DNA of 64,000 nt, from the NCBI RefSeq assembly GCF_014648495.1, contig NZ_BMRF01000023.1, positions 62,001 through 126,000 on the forward strand, written 5' to 3'. Positions 35,983 through 45,127 of the stretch are shown here, one piece after another. This DNA is from Actinomadura cremea (GTDB taxonomy: Bacteria; Actinomycetota; Actinomycetes; Streptosporangiales; Streptosporangiaceae). Below the pieces are notes generated by a model that saw only the letters and a list, made by a program, of their open reading frames with translations, searched no databases and was not told the DNA's origin. Every line of letters begins with the position of its first letter. Position 1 is the first letter of the stretch. A program made the position numbers and the translations under genes.

Positions 35983-36528
35983 GTGACCCGCCGGTCCGCC
36001 CGGCCCGCGTCGGGCCCGGCGATCCGCGTCCGGCCCGGCCGCGAACTGCGGCGCCGGCGCCGGAACCGCGCCCACTCCTGCTGGGACCACCTCATCGCCG
36101 CGCCGCTGTGGCCGCTGCACGGCGCCAACCTCGGCACCCTGCTGCGCACCTGCGACGCCGTCGGCGCCTGCCTGGCGGTGCCGCGCTTCCCCTGGGTCCC
36201 CGAGGCCCTCGAGCGCGGCAATACGCTGCGCCGCCCCGCGTGCGTGCACTGGACGGGCGACCCGCTCGGGTGGCTGGCGCGGCAGCGCGAGGCGGGCGCC
36301 CGCGTCGTCGGGGTGGAGCTGGCCGACGAGGCCGTCCGGCTCGCCGACCTGCCCGCCGCGCGGGGCCGCACCGTGGCCGTCCTCGGGCACGAGCGGCACG
36401 GCATCCCCGCCGAGGCGCTCGGCCTGCTCGACGCCGCCGTGGAGATCCCCATGGTCGGCAACGGCAGCAGCCTGAACGTCGCGGTCGCCGGGTCGCTCGT
36501 CCTCTACAAGCTGGCGGGACTGCTGTGA
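35983..36528 (+). CDS. SpoU/TrmH-family RNA 2'-O-methyltransferase
   Basis: The 181-residue protein consists of the SPOUT methyltransferase domain with little else. Motif 1 is HGANLGTLLRTCDAVGA, motif 2 is VAVLGHERHGIP and motif 3 is IPMVGNGSSLNVAVAGSLVL, which form the knotted SAM site. The N-terminus is a basic tail. The RNA target is unknown. The GTG start at 35983 is uncertain; a TACACT hexamer at about 35870 could be a -10 element. It converges with mshC. Confidence 0.9.
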   Translation: MTRRSARPASGPAIRVRPGRELRRRRRNRAHSCWDHLIAAPLWPLHGANLGTLLRTCDAVGACLAVPRFPWVPEALERGNTLRRPACVHWTGDPLGWLARQREAGARVVGVELADEAVRLADLPAARGRTVAVLGHERHGIPAEALGLLDAAVEIPMVGNGSSLNVAVAGSLVLYKLAGLL

Positions 36529-36583
36529 CGGCCCGCGGCCGGGGTCACGGGCGCGTCACCGGGGCGCGTGATGTGACGCGTCG

Positions 36584-37828
36584 TCACAGCGCGACGCCGA
36601 GGAGGGCGTCGGCGATCGCCGCGACCTGCCCGGGGGCGGCCGCGTCGTCGCCGTCCCCGGCGGCCCAGGCGTCGATCGCCGCGAGTGCGCCGGGCGCGTC
36701 CAGGTCGTCGGCGAGGCGGGCGCGGACGGCGGCGGCGACGGGCGCGGCGGCGGGCCCGGACGGGCGGGCGGCGGCGGCGCGCCACCGGGCGAGGCGGGCG
36801 GCGGCCTCCGCCAGCTGCGCGTCCGTCCACTCCCAGTCGGACCGGTAGCGGTGGGCGAGCAGCGCCAGCCGGATCGCCATCGGGTCGGTGCCCGACTCCC
36901 GCAGCTTCGACACGAACACCAGGTTGCCGCGCGACTTGGACATCTTCTCGCCGTCCAGGCCGACCATCCCGGCGTGGACGTAGGCGTGGGCGTGCGGGCG
37001 CTCGCCCGTCGCGACCTGCGCGTGCGAGGCGCTCATCTCGTGGTGCGGGAACGCCAGGTCGGACCCGCCGCCCTCGACGTCGAACGCCATGCCCAGGTAC
37101 TCGACGGAGATCGCGGAGCATTCCACGTGCCAGCCGGGGCGGCCCTCGCCGAACGGCGAGTCCCAGCCGGGCTCGTCCGGGCGGCGCCGCAGCCACAGCA
37201 GCGCGTCGAGGGGGTCGCGCTTGCCGGGGCGGCCGGGGTCGCCGCCGCGCTCGGCGAACAGCGGCGCCATCTCCGCGCGGGTCAGGCCGCTGACCTCGCC
37301 GAACGCCGGGTCGGCGGCGACGGGGAAGTACACGTCGCCGTCGACCTCGTAGGCGGCGTCGCGGCCGCGCAGCTTCTCGATCATCTCGATGACCAGCGGG
37401 ATGGCCTCGACCGCGCCGATGTAGCGGTCGGGCGGCAGGATCCGCAGCGCGGTCATGTCGGCGCGGAACAGCTCGATCTCCCGGTCGGCCAGGGCCCGCC
37501 AGTCCTCGCCGGTCTCGCGGGCACGTTCCAGCAGCGGGTCGTCGACGTCGGTGGCGTTCTGCACGTAGTGGACGTCGTGGCCGAGGTCGCGCCACACGCG
37601 GTTCACCAGATCGAACGCCAGGTAGGTGTTGGCGTGCCCGAGGTGGGTCGCGTCGTAGGGGGTGATGCCGCACACGTACATCCGGGCGGCCCGGCCGGCC
37701 CGCACACCGTCGGCGAGGGTGGGTTGCGCCGCGCCCGTCCCCGTGTCGTGCAGGCTGAGCGGCCGCTCCGCGGCGGGCAGGCCCGCGTCGGAGAGGCTGG
37801 GGACATCGGAGGCGTGCCACGATCGCAT
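36584..37828 (-). CDS. mshC: Mycothiol cysteine ligase MshC
   Basis: MshC joins cysteine to GlcN-Ins in mycothiol biosynthesis using ATP, a reaction of the cysteinyl-tRNA synthetase fold. The 414-residue protein has [12 protein letters not shown] at the start, the HIGH-type motif [13 protein letters not shown], the zinc-binding Cys/His positions (C in [27 protein letters not shown]) and KMSKSRGN near residue 290. It lacks the tRNA anticodon-binding domain of true CysRS. This marks the host as a mycothiol-making actinomycete. It is followed by an orphan permease pair that transcribes in the same direction upstream of it. Confidence 0.97.
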   Translation of the reverse strand: MRSWHASDVPSLSDAGLPAAERPLSLHDTGTGAAQPTLADGVRAGRAARMYVCGITPYDATHLGHANTYLAFDLVNRVWRDLGHDVHYVQNATDVDDPLLERARETGEDWRALADREIELFRADMTALRILPPDRYIGAVEAIPLVIEMIEKLRGRDAAYEVDGDVYFPVAADPAFGEVSGLTRAEMAPLFAERGGDPGRPGKRDPLDALLWLRRRPDEPGWDSPFGEGRPGWHVECSAISVEYLGMAFDVEGGGSDLAFPHHEMSASHAQVATGERPHAHAYVHAGMVGLDGEKMSKSRGNLVFVSKLRESGTDPMAIRLALLAHRYRSDWEWTDAQLAEAAARLARWRAAAARPSGPAAAPVAAAVRARLADDLDAPGALAAIDAWAAGDGDDAAAPGQVAAIADALLGVAL

Positions 37829-37925
37829 ACGGAAAGCTTATCCGTGGGCGGCTCACGGCATTGATCCGCGTTCGTTCAAACTTCATGTGAGATGAGCGGG
37901 TGCGGGGTGCGGGCCCGCCGCCGGT

Positions 37926-38879
37926 TCAGGCGGGGCGCACGCGCGGGTCGAGCAGCGAGTACGCGAGGTCGACCAGCAGGTTCGCGGCGATCACGAAGAA
38001 CGTCACGGTGATCGTCACGCCGATGACCACGGGGGTGTCGCCGGTGGCGATGGAGCGCGTGACGAGCTGCCCGACGCCCTGCAGGCCGAACACCTTCTCG
38101 GTGACGACGGTGGAGCCGATGAGGGCGCCGACGTCCACGCCGAACTGGGTGACGACGGGGGTGAGCGCGGACCGCAGCCCGTGCCGGACGACGACGCGGC
38201 GCTCGGTGAGCCCCTTCGCGCGGGCCGTCCGGACGTAGTCCTCGCCGAGCGCGTCCAGCAGGGCGCCGCGGGTCAGGCGGGTGTAGGCGGCGGCCATCAG
38301 CAGCGCCAGCGCCGTCCAGGGCAGGACCATGCGCTGGAGGAAGTGCTCCTGCAGCGGCGGTCCCGCCTCGAAGAGCGGCAGGCCGGCGGCGCCGAGCCGG
38401 GTCGAGAACACGTTCAGCAGGACGAGCGCCGCCACGAACGGCGGCGTGGACATCCCGACCAGCGTGAGGGCGGTCACGGCGCGGTCCCACGGGCCGCGGG
38501 CGCGGGTCGCGCTCACCACGCCGGCGAGGACGCCCCCGGCGAACCACAGCACCGCGGCGCCGCCCACCAGCAGCAGCGTCGTGGGGAGCCGCTCGGTGAT
38601 CAGCTGCGCGACGGGGGCGCCGCTGATGTGGGAGTCGCCGAGGTCGCCGCGCAGCAGCCGGCCGAGGAACGCCGCGTACTGGAGCGGGACGGGACGGTCC
38701 AGGCCGAGGCTCGCGCGGACCCGCTCGAGGGTGCCGGCGGTCGCGCGGGGGCCCGCGATGACGCGTTCGACGGAGACGGGCGACAGGTGGAGGAACGCGA
38801 ACACCAGCGTGGACACCAGCCACATCACCAGGGCGGCGAACAGGAGGCGGCGCAGCACGAACCCCGGCACGGCCGTCAC
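37926..38879 (-). CDS. ABC importer permease, DppB-like (orphan pair)
   Basis: The 317-residue permease starts at GTG 38879 (VTAVPGFVLRRLLFAALV), overlapping the preceding permease stop by four bases (GTGA). It has about six membrane segments and the EAA loop as DALGEDYVRTARAKGLTERR. It ends in LLDPRVRPA, typical of DppB/OppB. No ATPase or binding protein is encoded next to it. It may rely on the dpp ATPases at 25.9-28.2 kb or on others elsewhere. Confidence 0.93.
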   Translation of the reverse strand: MTAVPGFVLRRLLFAALVMWLVSTLVFAFLHLSPVSVERVIAGPRATAGTLERVRASLGLDRPVPLQYAAFLGRLLRGDLGDSHISGAPVAQLITERLPTTLLLVGGAAVLWFAGGVLAGVVSATRARGPWDRAVTALTLVGMSTPPFVAALVLLNVFSTRLGAAGLPLFEAGPPLQEHFLQRMVLPWTALALLMAAAYTRLTRGALLDALGEDYVRTARAKGLTERRVVVRHGLRSALTPVVTQFGVDVGALIGSTVVTEKVFGLQGVGQLVTRSIATGDTPVVIGVTITVTFFVIAANLLVDLAYSLLDPRVRPA

Positions 38880-40000
38880 CGTCCCCCGGCGGTGTCGGCG
38901 CGCGGGTCGAGGGCGTCCCGGATCCCCTCGCCGAGCAGGTTGGACGCCAGCGTGGTCAGCAGCAGCAGGGCGCCCGGCACGGCGAGCAGCCACCAGGCGG
39001 TCCGGAACACGTCGCCGCCCTCGCCGAGCATCGAGCCCCAGCTCGGCGCCGGCGGGCGGACCCCGACGCCGAGGAACGACAGGGTCGCCTCGGCGACCAT
39101 GGCGCCGGGGACCAGCAGCGAGGTCAGCACGGTGATCTGCGCGGTGAGGTTCGGCAGCACCTCCGACACCATGATCCGCGCGTTGGACGCGCCGAGCGCG
39201 CGGGCCGCCTCGATGAACTCGCGCTGCCGCAGCGACAGGACCTGCCCGCGGACGACGCGGCCGAACGAGGCGACGGAGAAGAACGCGACGACGAGGATCG
39301 TCATCGCCAGGCCGCCCGCGACCGAGGACACCGGGAAGGTGGTGGCGAGGGTGATCGCGACGAGCAGGTAGGGCAGCGCGAGGGTGACGTCCATGAGGCG
39401 GGCGAGGACGGTGTCGACGGCGCCGCCGCAGAATCCCGCGACGACGCCGATCAGCGTCCCGGCGGCGGCGGCGAGCGCCGCCGCGCCCAGGCCGACGACG
39501 AGGGAGATCCGCGCGCCGTAGGCGGCGCGGACCAGGACGTCGCGGCCGAGCTGGTCGGCGCCGAGCCAGAACTCGCGGCCGGGGCCGCGCGGCTGCCCCG
39601 CGGGGTCGAGGCCGGTGTCGGGGAACGCCGCGTCGTAGGGGTGCCCGGTCAGGTGCGCCCACAGCGGCGCGAGGACGGCGAACAGGGCGATGAGCAGCAG
39701 CGCCCCGCCGGCCGCCAGCGCGGGGCGGTCGCGCCGGAACCGGGCGAGGGCGAGCTGGGACGGGGACCGCCCGGCGGCGCCGAGCCCCGCCGCCCTCCTT
39801 GTGGCGGGCTCCGCGGCGAGTTCGCCGGTGCCGCCGTCCTCGGCGGGGCGGACGGAGAGCGGAAGCGTCGACGGCCGCGCGGTGCCGTCGGCCCCGGCCG
39901 CGCGGGCGTCGCGCCGCCGGATGCCGCGCCGACGGGCGCCGCGTCCGGAGCCCCGCGCGCGCGCCGCGACCTCCTGCTTGAACACGGGTCCCGCCCCCAC
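38876..40000 (-). CDS. ABC importer permease, DppC-like (orphan pair)
   Basis: The 374-residue permease has an unusually long basic N-terminal tail of about 80 residues, then six membrane helices. The EAA loop is REFIEAARALGASNARIMVS and the end is LLGEGIRDALDPRADTAGGR. A shorter start at GTG 39985 (VFKQEV) is possible; no clear ribosome site decides. It is the first gene of a two-gene unit with the DppB-like permease. Neither a solute-binding protein nor ATPases accompany the pair. Confidence 0.9.
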   Translation of the reverse strand: MGAGPVFKQEVAARARGSGRGARRRGIRRRDARAAGADGTARPSTLPLSVRPAEDGGTGELAAEPATRRAAGLGAAGRSPSQLALARFRRDRPALAAGGALLLIALFAVLAPLWAHLTGHPYDAAFPDTGLDPAGQPRGPGREFWLGADQLGRDVLVRAAYGARISLVVGLGAAALAAAAGTLIGVVAGFCGGAVDTVLARLMDVTLALPYLLVAITLATTFPVSSVAGGLAMTILVVAFFSVASFGRVVRGQVLSLRQREFIEAARALGASNARIMVSEVLPNLTAQITVLTSLLVPGAMVAEATLSFLGVGVRPPAPSWGSMLGEGGDVFRTAWWLLAVPGALLLLTTLASNLLGEGIRDALDPRADTAGGR

Positions 40001-40134
40001 AGCACCGCCGACAAAGATCGCAATAGGTAGTCAAACTAGCACCGGGCGTCATGGGGAGGCGGGCCGTTGCGTCAAAACGGTCCGCGTGCGCGGCGGGCGG
40101 CGCCGCCGGGGCGGTGAGCGGGACGGGCGCCGGT

Positions 40135-40926
40135 TCAGAGGACGCGGGTCCAGGCGGCGGGGTCGCCGGGGAGGGGGGAGAAGTCGTAGCGGGCGCCGTC
40201 CGCGGCGAGCGCGACGAGGCTGACCGAGGTGGTGCCCCACACCTTCCCGTCGCCGAGGTCGATCAGCGGCAGCAGGGCCCGGTGGTCGGCGCGGGCCAGC
40301 CCGTCCCCGTCGATCAGCGGCAGCCAGGCGCCCCACGCCTCGCCGGCGGGTTCGGCGCCGAGTCCGGGCTCCGGGCGGGGCGCGGTGAGCATCCGCGGCC
40401 GGAAGTGGGCGAGCCGCGCCGTCAGGTAGGCGTCCTCCCGCACGTCGCCGGCGGCGCCGGGTCCCGCCCCGCCGGGCGCCGTCCCGCCCTCCAGTCCGCT
40501 GTTGACGACGAGGTGCACGCCGGGCCCGAGGCCGCGCCCGGCGAGGGACTCGCCGTCCCAGCTCCACAGCCGCACCCGTCCCGGCTCGGCGGCGACCAGG
40601 TGGAACGGGTCGAAGACGTCCAGGTCGAGCGTGCCGGGGTCGCCGCCCGACGCGGCCAGCAGCGGCAGTTCCCCGCGGCTGGCACGGCGGTCCTCGGGCG
40701 CGAACCGGCCGCGCCCGTTCAGCACCACCCCGGCGCGGGGCGCTGCGGGGTCGACCGCGAGCCAGGTGCCGCCGGCGCGCAGGTCACGGCCGCCGACGAG
40801 GCCGGGGCGGTCCGGCCAGTGCGGGGCGGGCGGCTCCCACGCGCGGTTCACGAACTCGTCGCGGACGCCCACGAGCAGAACGGGGACCGGGGAGGACGGG
40901 TCGACGCTGACGATCGCCGTGCACAT
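40135..40926 (-). CDS. NRDE family (TANGO2-like) protein
   Basis: The 263-residue protein begins MCTAIVSV, with Cys2 in the position of the possible N-terminal nucleophile of this family. The eponymous motif is seen as GVRDEFVNRAWEPPAPHWP. It continues VGGRDLRAGGTWLAVD and ends with a WGTTSVSLVAL segment. NRDE/TANGO2 proteins have been linked to heme or lipid handling in eukaryotes; the bacterial function is not known. It is on the same strand as the SCO1664-type gene upstream. Confidence 0.9.
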   Translation of the reverse strand: MCTAIVSVDPSSPVPVLLVGVRDEFVNRAWEPPAPHWPDRPGLVGGRDLRAGGTWLAVDPAAPRAGVVLNGRGRFAPEDRRASRGELPLLAASGGDPGTLDLDVFDPFHLVAAEPGRVRLWSWDGESLAGRGLGPGVHLVVNSGLEGGTAPGGAGPGAAGDVREDAYLTARLAHFRPRMLTAPRPEPGLGAEPAGEAWGAWLPLIDGDGLARADHRALLPLIDLGDGKVWGTTSVSLVALAADGARYDFSPLPGDPAAWTRVL

Positions 40927-41003
40927 GCCCCAATTTGAGCATCATGCCCGGAACTCCGTGACGGCGGGGCCCACCGTCCGGCACCCGCCCGCCCGCCGCG
41001 CCG

Positions 41004-41777
41004 TCAGAGCGGCGGCCAGGGCACCGCGGGCCAGTCCTCCGGCGGGTAGGGGTGGACGCGGTGCTTGAGCATCAGCTCCACGCGGCGCCGGGTGGCGTCG
41101 ACCTCCTCGGCGGTGAGCAGCTCGGCCAGCCGCGCCCCGAGATCGCCGCCGCGCAGGCCCGCGTCGACGCGGGCGAGCGCCTCGAGCGCCTCGGCCGTCA
41201 GCGGGGCGCCGCGCCACTGCCACAGCACGGTCCGCAGCTTGTACTCGACGGAGAAGCTGACGCCGTGGTCGCAGCCGTAGACGTGGCCGTCGCCGGGCGG
41301 CAGCAGGTGCCCGATCTTGCGGTCGGCGTTGTTGATGACGGCGTCGAACACCGCCATCCGGCGCACCGCCTCGTCGTCCGAGCGCGACAGCGCCACCAGG
41401 TCGAGGTCGGGGTCGGGCTCGACCCACAGCTGCACCATCCCCGGCCCGTAGGGGCCGTCGCGGTGCACCGTCGGCGGGACGGTGTCCCAGCCCATGACAC
41501 GGGACACCTCGTAGGCGGCGACCTCCCGCTCGGCGAGGGTGCCGTCGGGGAAGTCCCACAGCGGGCGCTCCCCCGCGACCGGCTTGTAGACGCAGGCGGC
41601 CGACAGCTCCCCGTGCTCGACCGAGCAGTACAGGGTGGCGTTGGACGCCTGGACGAGCCGGCCCTCCACGGTCAGCCGCCCCGCGAGCAGCAGCCGTTCG
41701 GCGGCGGCGACGTCGCGCGGGGACACCGGGCGTCCGGGCGCGCCGTCGGGCGCCCGATCCCGGGAGGACTGGGTCAT
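41004..41777 (-). CDS. SCO1664 family protein, PI3/4-kinase-like fold
   Basis: This 257-residue protein belongs to an actinobacterial family of unknown role whose motifs look like those of PI3K/HipA kinases. They are K65 in ACVYKPVAGE as the ATP-binding lysine, the catalytic-loop segment DAVINNADRKIGH (N149-N150-A-D152) and the metal-binding GCDHGVSF (D170). A phosphotransferase activity is inferred. It follows the phosphomutase and DUF3090 genes on the same strand; this trio is found beside mshC in many actinobacteria. Confidence 0.88.
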   Translation of the reverse strand: MTQSSRDRAPDGAPGRPVSPRDVAAAERLLLAGRLTVEGRLVQASNATLYCSVEHGELSAACVYKPVAGERPLWDFPDGTLAEREVAAYEVSRVMGWDTVPPTVHRDGPYGPGMVQLWVEPDPDLDLVALSRSDDEAVRRMAVFDAVINNADRKIGHLLPPGDGHVYGCDHGVSFSVEYKLRTVLWQWRGAPLTAEALEALARVDAGLRGGDLGARLAELLTAEEVDATRRRVELMLKHRVHPYPPEDWPAVPWPPL

Positions 41778-41927
41778 GCGCTCATTCTCCCGGCATCCGC
41801 CCTCATGATCCAGTATGGCGGCGATCCGGCACGGCGCGTCGCGGGATCGCGCCCGCCGGGGGCGCGCGTCACGGGACGGGGCGGCGCGGGACGGCGCGCG
41901 GCGGGGGGTTCGGGACGGCGCGCCATG

Positions 41928-42473
41928 TCAGCCGAGGTACCCGTTCTGCCGGGGGCAGACATGCCCCTCGGCGTCCAGCGGCAGCCCGCACAGCGGGCAC
42001 GGGGGACGGCCCGCGGAGACGACCTTCAGGGCCCGCTCGGTGAACGCGCGGGCCTGTGCCGGGCTGATCCGCACCCGCAACACCACGATCGCGGGATCGT
42101 CCTCGCCGACCTCCGGGTCGTCGCCCTCGGTGACCTCCTGGGCCTCGATCACGACGCGGTGCTCCTCGGGGTCCCAGGCCAGCGCCATCGTGCCGACCCG
42201 GAACTCCTCCTCCACCGGCTGCTCGAGGGGACCGTCGTCGCGCAGTTCCGAGGGGGCCGCGGCCGGTACGGGCGCGTCGCCGCCGCTGCGCCGCAGCACC
42301 TCGTCGAGCAGCTCTTCCAGCCGCTCGGCCAGCAGCGTCACCTGGAACTTCTCCAGGCCCACGCTGGTGACGCGGCGGCCGGAGCGCGCCTGCAGGTAGA
42401 ACGCGCGGTCGCCGGGACGCCCGACGGCGCCGGCCACGAACCGCTCCGGCAGATCGTAGGAGATGACGGGCAT
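41928..42473 (-). CDS. DUF3090 family protein
   Basis: The 181-residue protein starts MPVISYDLPERFVAGAVG at ATG 42473. DUF3090 features are the segment RAFYLQARSGRRVTSVGLEK, then WDPEEHRVVIEAQEV and a C-terminal zinc-ribbon-like CPLCGLPLDAEGHVCPR. Its function is unknown; the four-residue CPLC and later Cys suggest metal binding. It starts 10 bases after the phosphomutase stop, so they are one operon. It is always found near the SCO1664-type gene. Confidence 0.93.
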   Translation of the reverse strand: MPVISYDLPERFVAGAVGRPGDRAFYLQARSGRRVTSVGLEKFQVTLLAERLEELLDEVLRRSGGDAPVPAAAPSELRDDGPLEQPVEEEFRVGTMALAWDPEEHRVVIEAQEVTEGDDPEVGEDDPAIVVLRVRISPAQARAFTERALKVVSAGRPPCPLCGLPLDAEGHVCPRQNGYLG

Positions 42474-42483
42474 GACACCGACC

Positions 42484-43221
42484 CTACGCGCCGCCGCCGA
42501 CGACCGCGTCACTCGACCCGAGTCCGGCTTTCCCGGAACCGTCCCCCGCGCTCTCCGGCACGTCCGGCTCCGGCGGTTGCGGGACGAGGCCGGCGACGTC
42601 GCCGCCGGTGTCGTTGACCCGGACGACGAACGGGCGCAGCTCGGTGTAGCGGACGACGGTCAGCGACGCCGGGTCGGCGTGGATGCGCTGGAACTGGTCC
42701 AGGTGCAGGCCGAGCGCGTCGGCGACGATCGCCTTGATGACGTCGCCGTGGCTGCACACCGCGTAGAGGGCGTCCGCGCCGTGCTCGGCCGCGATCCGCT
42801 CGTTCCAGTCGCGGACGGCGGCGACGGCGCGGTGCTGCGCGGCGGCGAGCGACTCGCCGTCCTCGCCGGGGAACCGGGCCGCGCTCGGATGGGTCTGCAC
42901 GACCCGCCAGAGCGGCTCCTTGGCCAGGTCCTCGATGCGGCGGCCGGTCCAGTCGCCGTAGTGCACCTCGCCGAACCGGTCGTCGGTGCGGACGGCGCCG
43001 GCGGCGCCGGGCCGCCCGGCGGCGACCGCCTCGGCGGTCTGCACGCAGCGGTCGAGGGGGCTGGACACGATCGCGGCCAGGGGCAGCTCGGCGATCCGGC
43101 GGGCGAGGGCCGCGGCCTGCGCGCGGCCGCGCTCGTCCAGGCCGAGCCCGGGCGTCCACCCGGCGAGCATCGGCCCGGTCATCGCGGTCAGGCCATGCCG
43201 TACCAGGAGAAGGGTCGTCAC
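42484..43221 (-). CDS. Histidine phosphatase/phosphomutase family protein (MSMEG_4193-like)
   Basis: The 245-residue protein has the phosphoglycerate mutase-like fold: LLLVRHGLTA with the catalytic His, SSPLDRCVQTAEAV and AVCSHGDVIKAIVADALG. The GTG start at 43221 (VTTLLLVRHG) is chosen because it puts the RHG motif at the usual place. It is the first gene of the conserved DUF3090/SCO1664 unit and divergent from corA with about 75 bases between the starts. Substrate unknown. Confidence 0.92.
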   Translation of the reverse strand: MTTLLLVRHGLTAMTGPMLAGWTPGLGLDERGRAQAAALARRIAELPLAAIVSSPLDRCVQTAEAVAAGRPGAAGAVRTDDRFGEVHYGDWTGRRIEDLAKEPLWRVVQTHPSAARFPGEDGESLAAAQHRAVAAVRDWNERIAAEHGADALYAVCSHGDVIKAIVADALGLHLDQFQRIHADPASLTVVRYTELRPFVVRVNDTGGDVAGLVPQPPEPDVPESAGDGSGKAGLGSSDAVVGGGA

Positions 43222-43296
43222 GGTCGGCAACTCTACGCAATGCGCGCCGCCCTCCCGAGCGGCCGGGGAGGCGGGACTCCCGGCGGATGCGCGACA

Positions 43297-44277
43297 ATGC
43301 GTCCTGTGATCGTCGACAAGGCCATCTACGCGGGCGGGACCCGGCACGACATCGAGGGCGACATCGGCGACGCCTTCGCGAGCGCCCGGCGGGACGACGA
43401 CCGGTTCGTCTGGATCGGCCTGTTCGAGCCCGGCGAGGCGGAGTTCCAGCGGGTCAAGGACGAACTCGGGCTGCATCCGCTCGCGGCCGAGGACGCCGTG
43501 CGCGCCCACCAGCGGCCCAAGATGGAACGCTACGGCGACACGCTGTTCATCGTGCTGAAGACGCTCACCTACATCGACGCGACCTCCGACATCGAGGTCG
43601 GCGAGATCATGGTGTTCCTCGGCGACGGTTTCGTCGTGACGGTCCGGCACGGCGCGGGGAACCCGCTCGCGCCGGTGCGCGAGCGGCTCGAGCGGGACCC
43701 CGGGATGCTGCGGCACGGCGCGACGTCCGTGCTGTACGCGGTGTGCGACGAGGTCGTCGACCGGTACGGCGTCATCGCGCACGAGGTCGAGGTCGACATC
43801 ATCGGCCTGGAGCGGGCGGTGTTCGACCCGGACGCCCCCGACGTCACCGCCGAGATCTACTCGCTCAAGCGGGAGGTGCTGGAGTTCCGCAGCGCCGAGG
43901 ACCCGCTGATCCCGGTCCTGCAGGAGATCGTCAAGGGCCGCGTGCCCGAGTGCGCCGGCACGCGCGAGTACTTCCGGGACGTCCTGGACCACCTGCTGCG
44001 CGTGGACGGGCAGGTCGACGCGCACAACGAGCTGCTGAACAGCGTGCTGACCGCGCATCTGGCGCTGGTGAGCAGCAGGCAGAACGCCGACATGCGCAAG
44101 ATCTCGGCGTGGGCGGCGATCATCGCGGTGCCGACGGCGATCGCGGGGATCTACGGCATGAACTTCGACCACATGCCCGAGCTGCACTGGACCTGGGGCT
44201 ACCCGGCGGTGCTGCTGGTCATGGCGACGGTCATCACGGTGCTGTTCCGCAGGCTCCGCAAGAGCGGCTGGCTCTGA
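43297..44277 (+). CDS. corA: CorA-family magnesium/cobalt transporter
   Basis: The 326-residue protein has the large cytoplasmic domain of CorA (FVWIGLFEPGEAEFQRVKDE, HPLAAEDAVRAHQRPKMERY) and two C-terminal membrane helices. The signature YGMNFDHMPEL lies after the first helix; it is needed for ion selection. It forms pentameric Mg channels. ATG 43297 and GTG 43306 are both possible starts (MRPVIVDKAIYAGG). Its stop is one base from the stop of the convergent membrane protein gene. Confidence 0.96.
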   Translation: MRPVIVDKAIYAGGTRHDIEGDIGDAFASARRDDDRFVWIGLFEPGEAEFQRVKDELGLHPLAAEDAVRAHQRPKMERYGDTLFIVLKTLTYIDATSDIEVGEIMVFLGDGFVVTVRHGAGNPLAPVRERLERDPGMLRHGATSVLYAVCDEVVDRYGVIAHEVEVDIIGLERAVFDPDAPDVTAEIYSLKREVLEFRSAEDPLIPVLQEIVKGRVPECAGTREYFRDVLDHLLRVDGQVDAHNELLNSVLTAHLALVSSRQNADMRKISAWAAIIAVPTAIAGIYGMNFDHMPELHWTWGYPAVLLVMATVITVLFRRLRKSGWL

Positions 44278-44278
44278 G

Positions 44279-44914
44279 TCAGGGGCCGTCCGGGCCGGGC
44301 CGCGGGGCGAGCAGGACGGCCCACAGGTGCGACTCGGCGCCGTGCCGCTCCAGCCGCCGCCGGATCCGCTCGACGCCGCCGCGGGTGGGCAGCGCCAGCC
44401 TGACCAGCAGCGGGTAGCCGATCGCGAACCCGGCGACGAAGATCAGCTCGCTGTGGCCGACCATCGCCAGCGGCAGCCCGACCAGGATGACGCCGAGGGC
44501 GAGCGCGAACCGCAGCAGCACCGCCTGCCGGAACAGCAGCAGCGCCCGTCCCGCCGCGTCGCCGCGCGTCCCGCCGGGCGGCATCGGCGGCGGGGTGCGG
44601 GGCCCGGCGAGCAGCGCGGGCAGCGCGAGGACCGCCGGCACCAGGTAGGGCCACGGCCCGGCGTCACCCGCGGGGCCGCCGCCGTCCTCGACGATCAGCG
44701 GCATGATCGCCAGGATGAGGACGGGCGCGGCCAGCAGCACCAGCATCACCGCGCGCAGCCGCCCGAGCTCCGTCCCGCCGCGCAGCGATGCGAGGTAGCC
44801 CGGGGCGTCGTCCGGCCCGGCCCCGTACACCGGCGTGAGGCCCGCCGTGACGCCGGCCGCGCCGTCGTCCCCGGGGCCCTTCGGCGAGTACATCGAGAAC
44901 GGGGGTGGTGCCAT
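44279..44914 (-). CDS. Membrane protein of unknown function, four predicted helices
   Basis: The 211-residue protein has a Pro/Gly-rich N-terminal tail and hydrophobic stretches near residues 55-75, 90-106, 130-152 and 155-175. A basic, soluble C-terminus follows (GGVERIRRRLERHGAESH). I do not recognise a family. ATG 44914 is chosen since the upstream codons look non-coding. It converges with corA with a single base between the stops. Confidence 0.75.
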   Translation of the reverse strand: MAPPPFSMYSPKGPGDDGAAGVTAGLTPVYGAGPDDAPGYLASLRGGTELGRLRAVMLVLLAAPVLILAIMPLIVEDGGGPAGDAGPWPYLVPAVLALPALLAGPRTPPPMPPGGTRGDAAGRALLLFRQAVLLRFALALGVILVGLPLAMVGHSELIFVAGFAIGYPLLVRLALPTRGGVERIRRRLERHGAESHLWAVLLAPRPGPDGP

Positions 44915-45127
44915 GGCGCCGCACTCTAACCCGGCGGCGTCCCGCGGCAATAGACTCGCGGCGCGGTTCGCGCCGGGTTCGTGCGCAGGTGATCAAACGC
45001 GCCGCCGGAACGCTCACCCGGCGACGAAAAGCGCCGCCCGGAACGCTCCCGGACGGTCCGCGGCGCGGCGGCCCGCGAGGGCGGGCGCGGGGCTGAGCGT
45101 CCGCGATGACCGATAGATTGACCGCCT

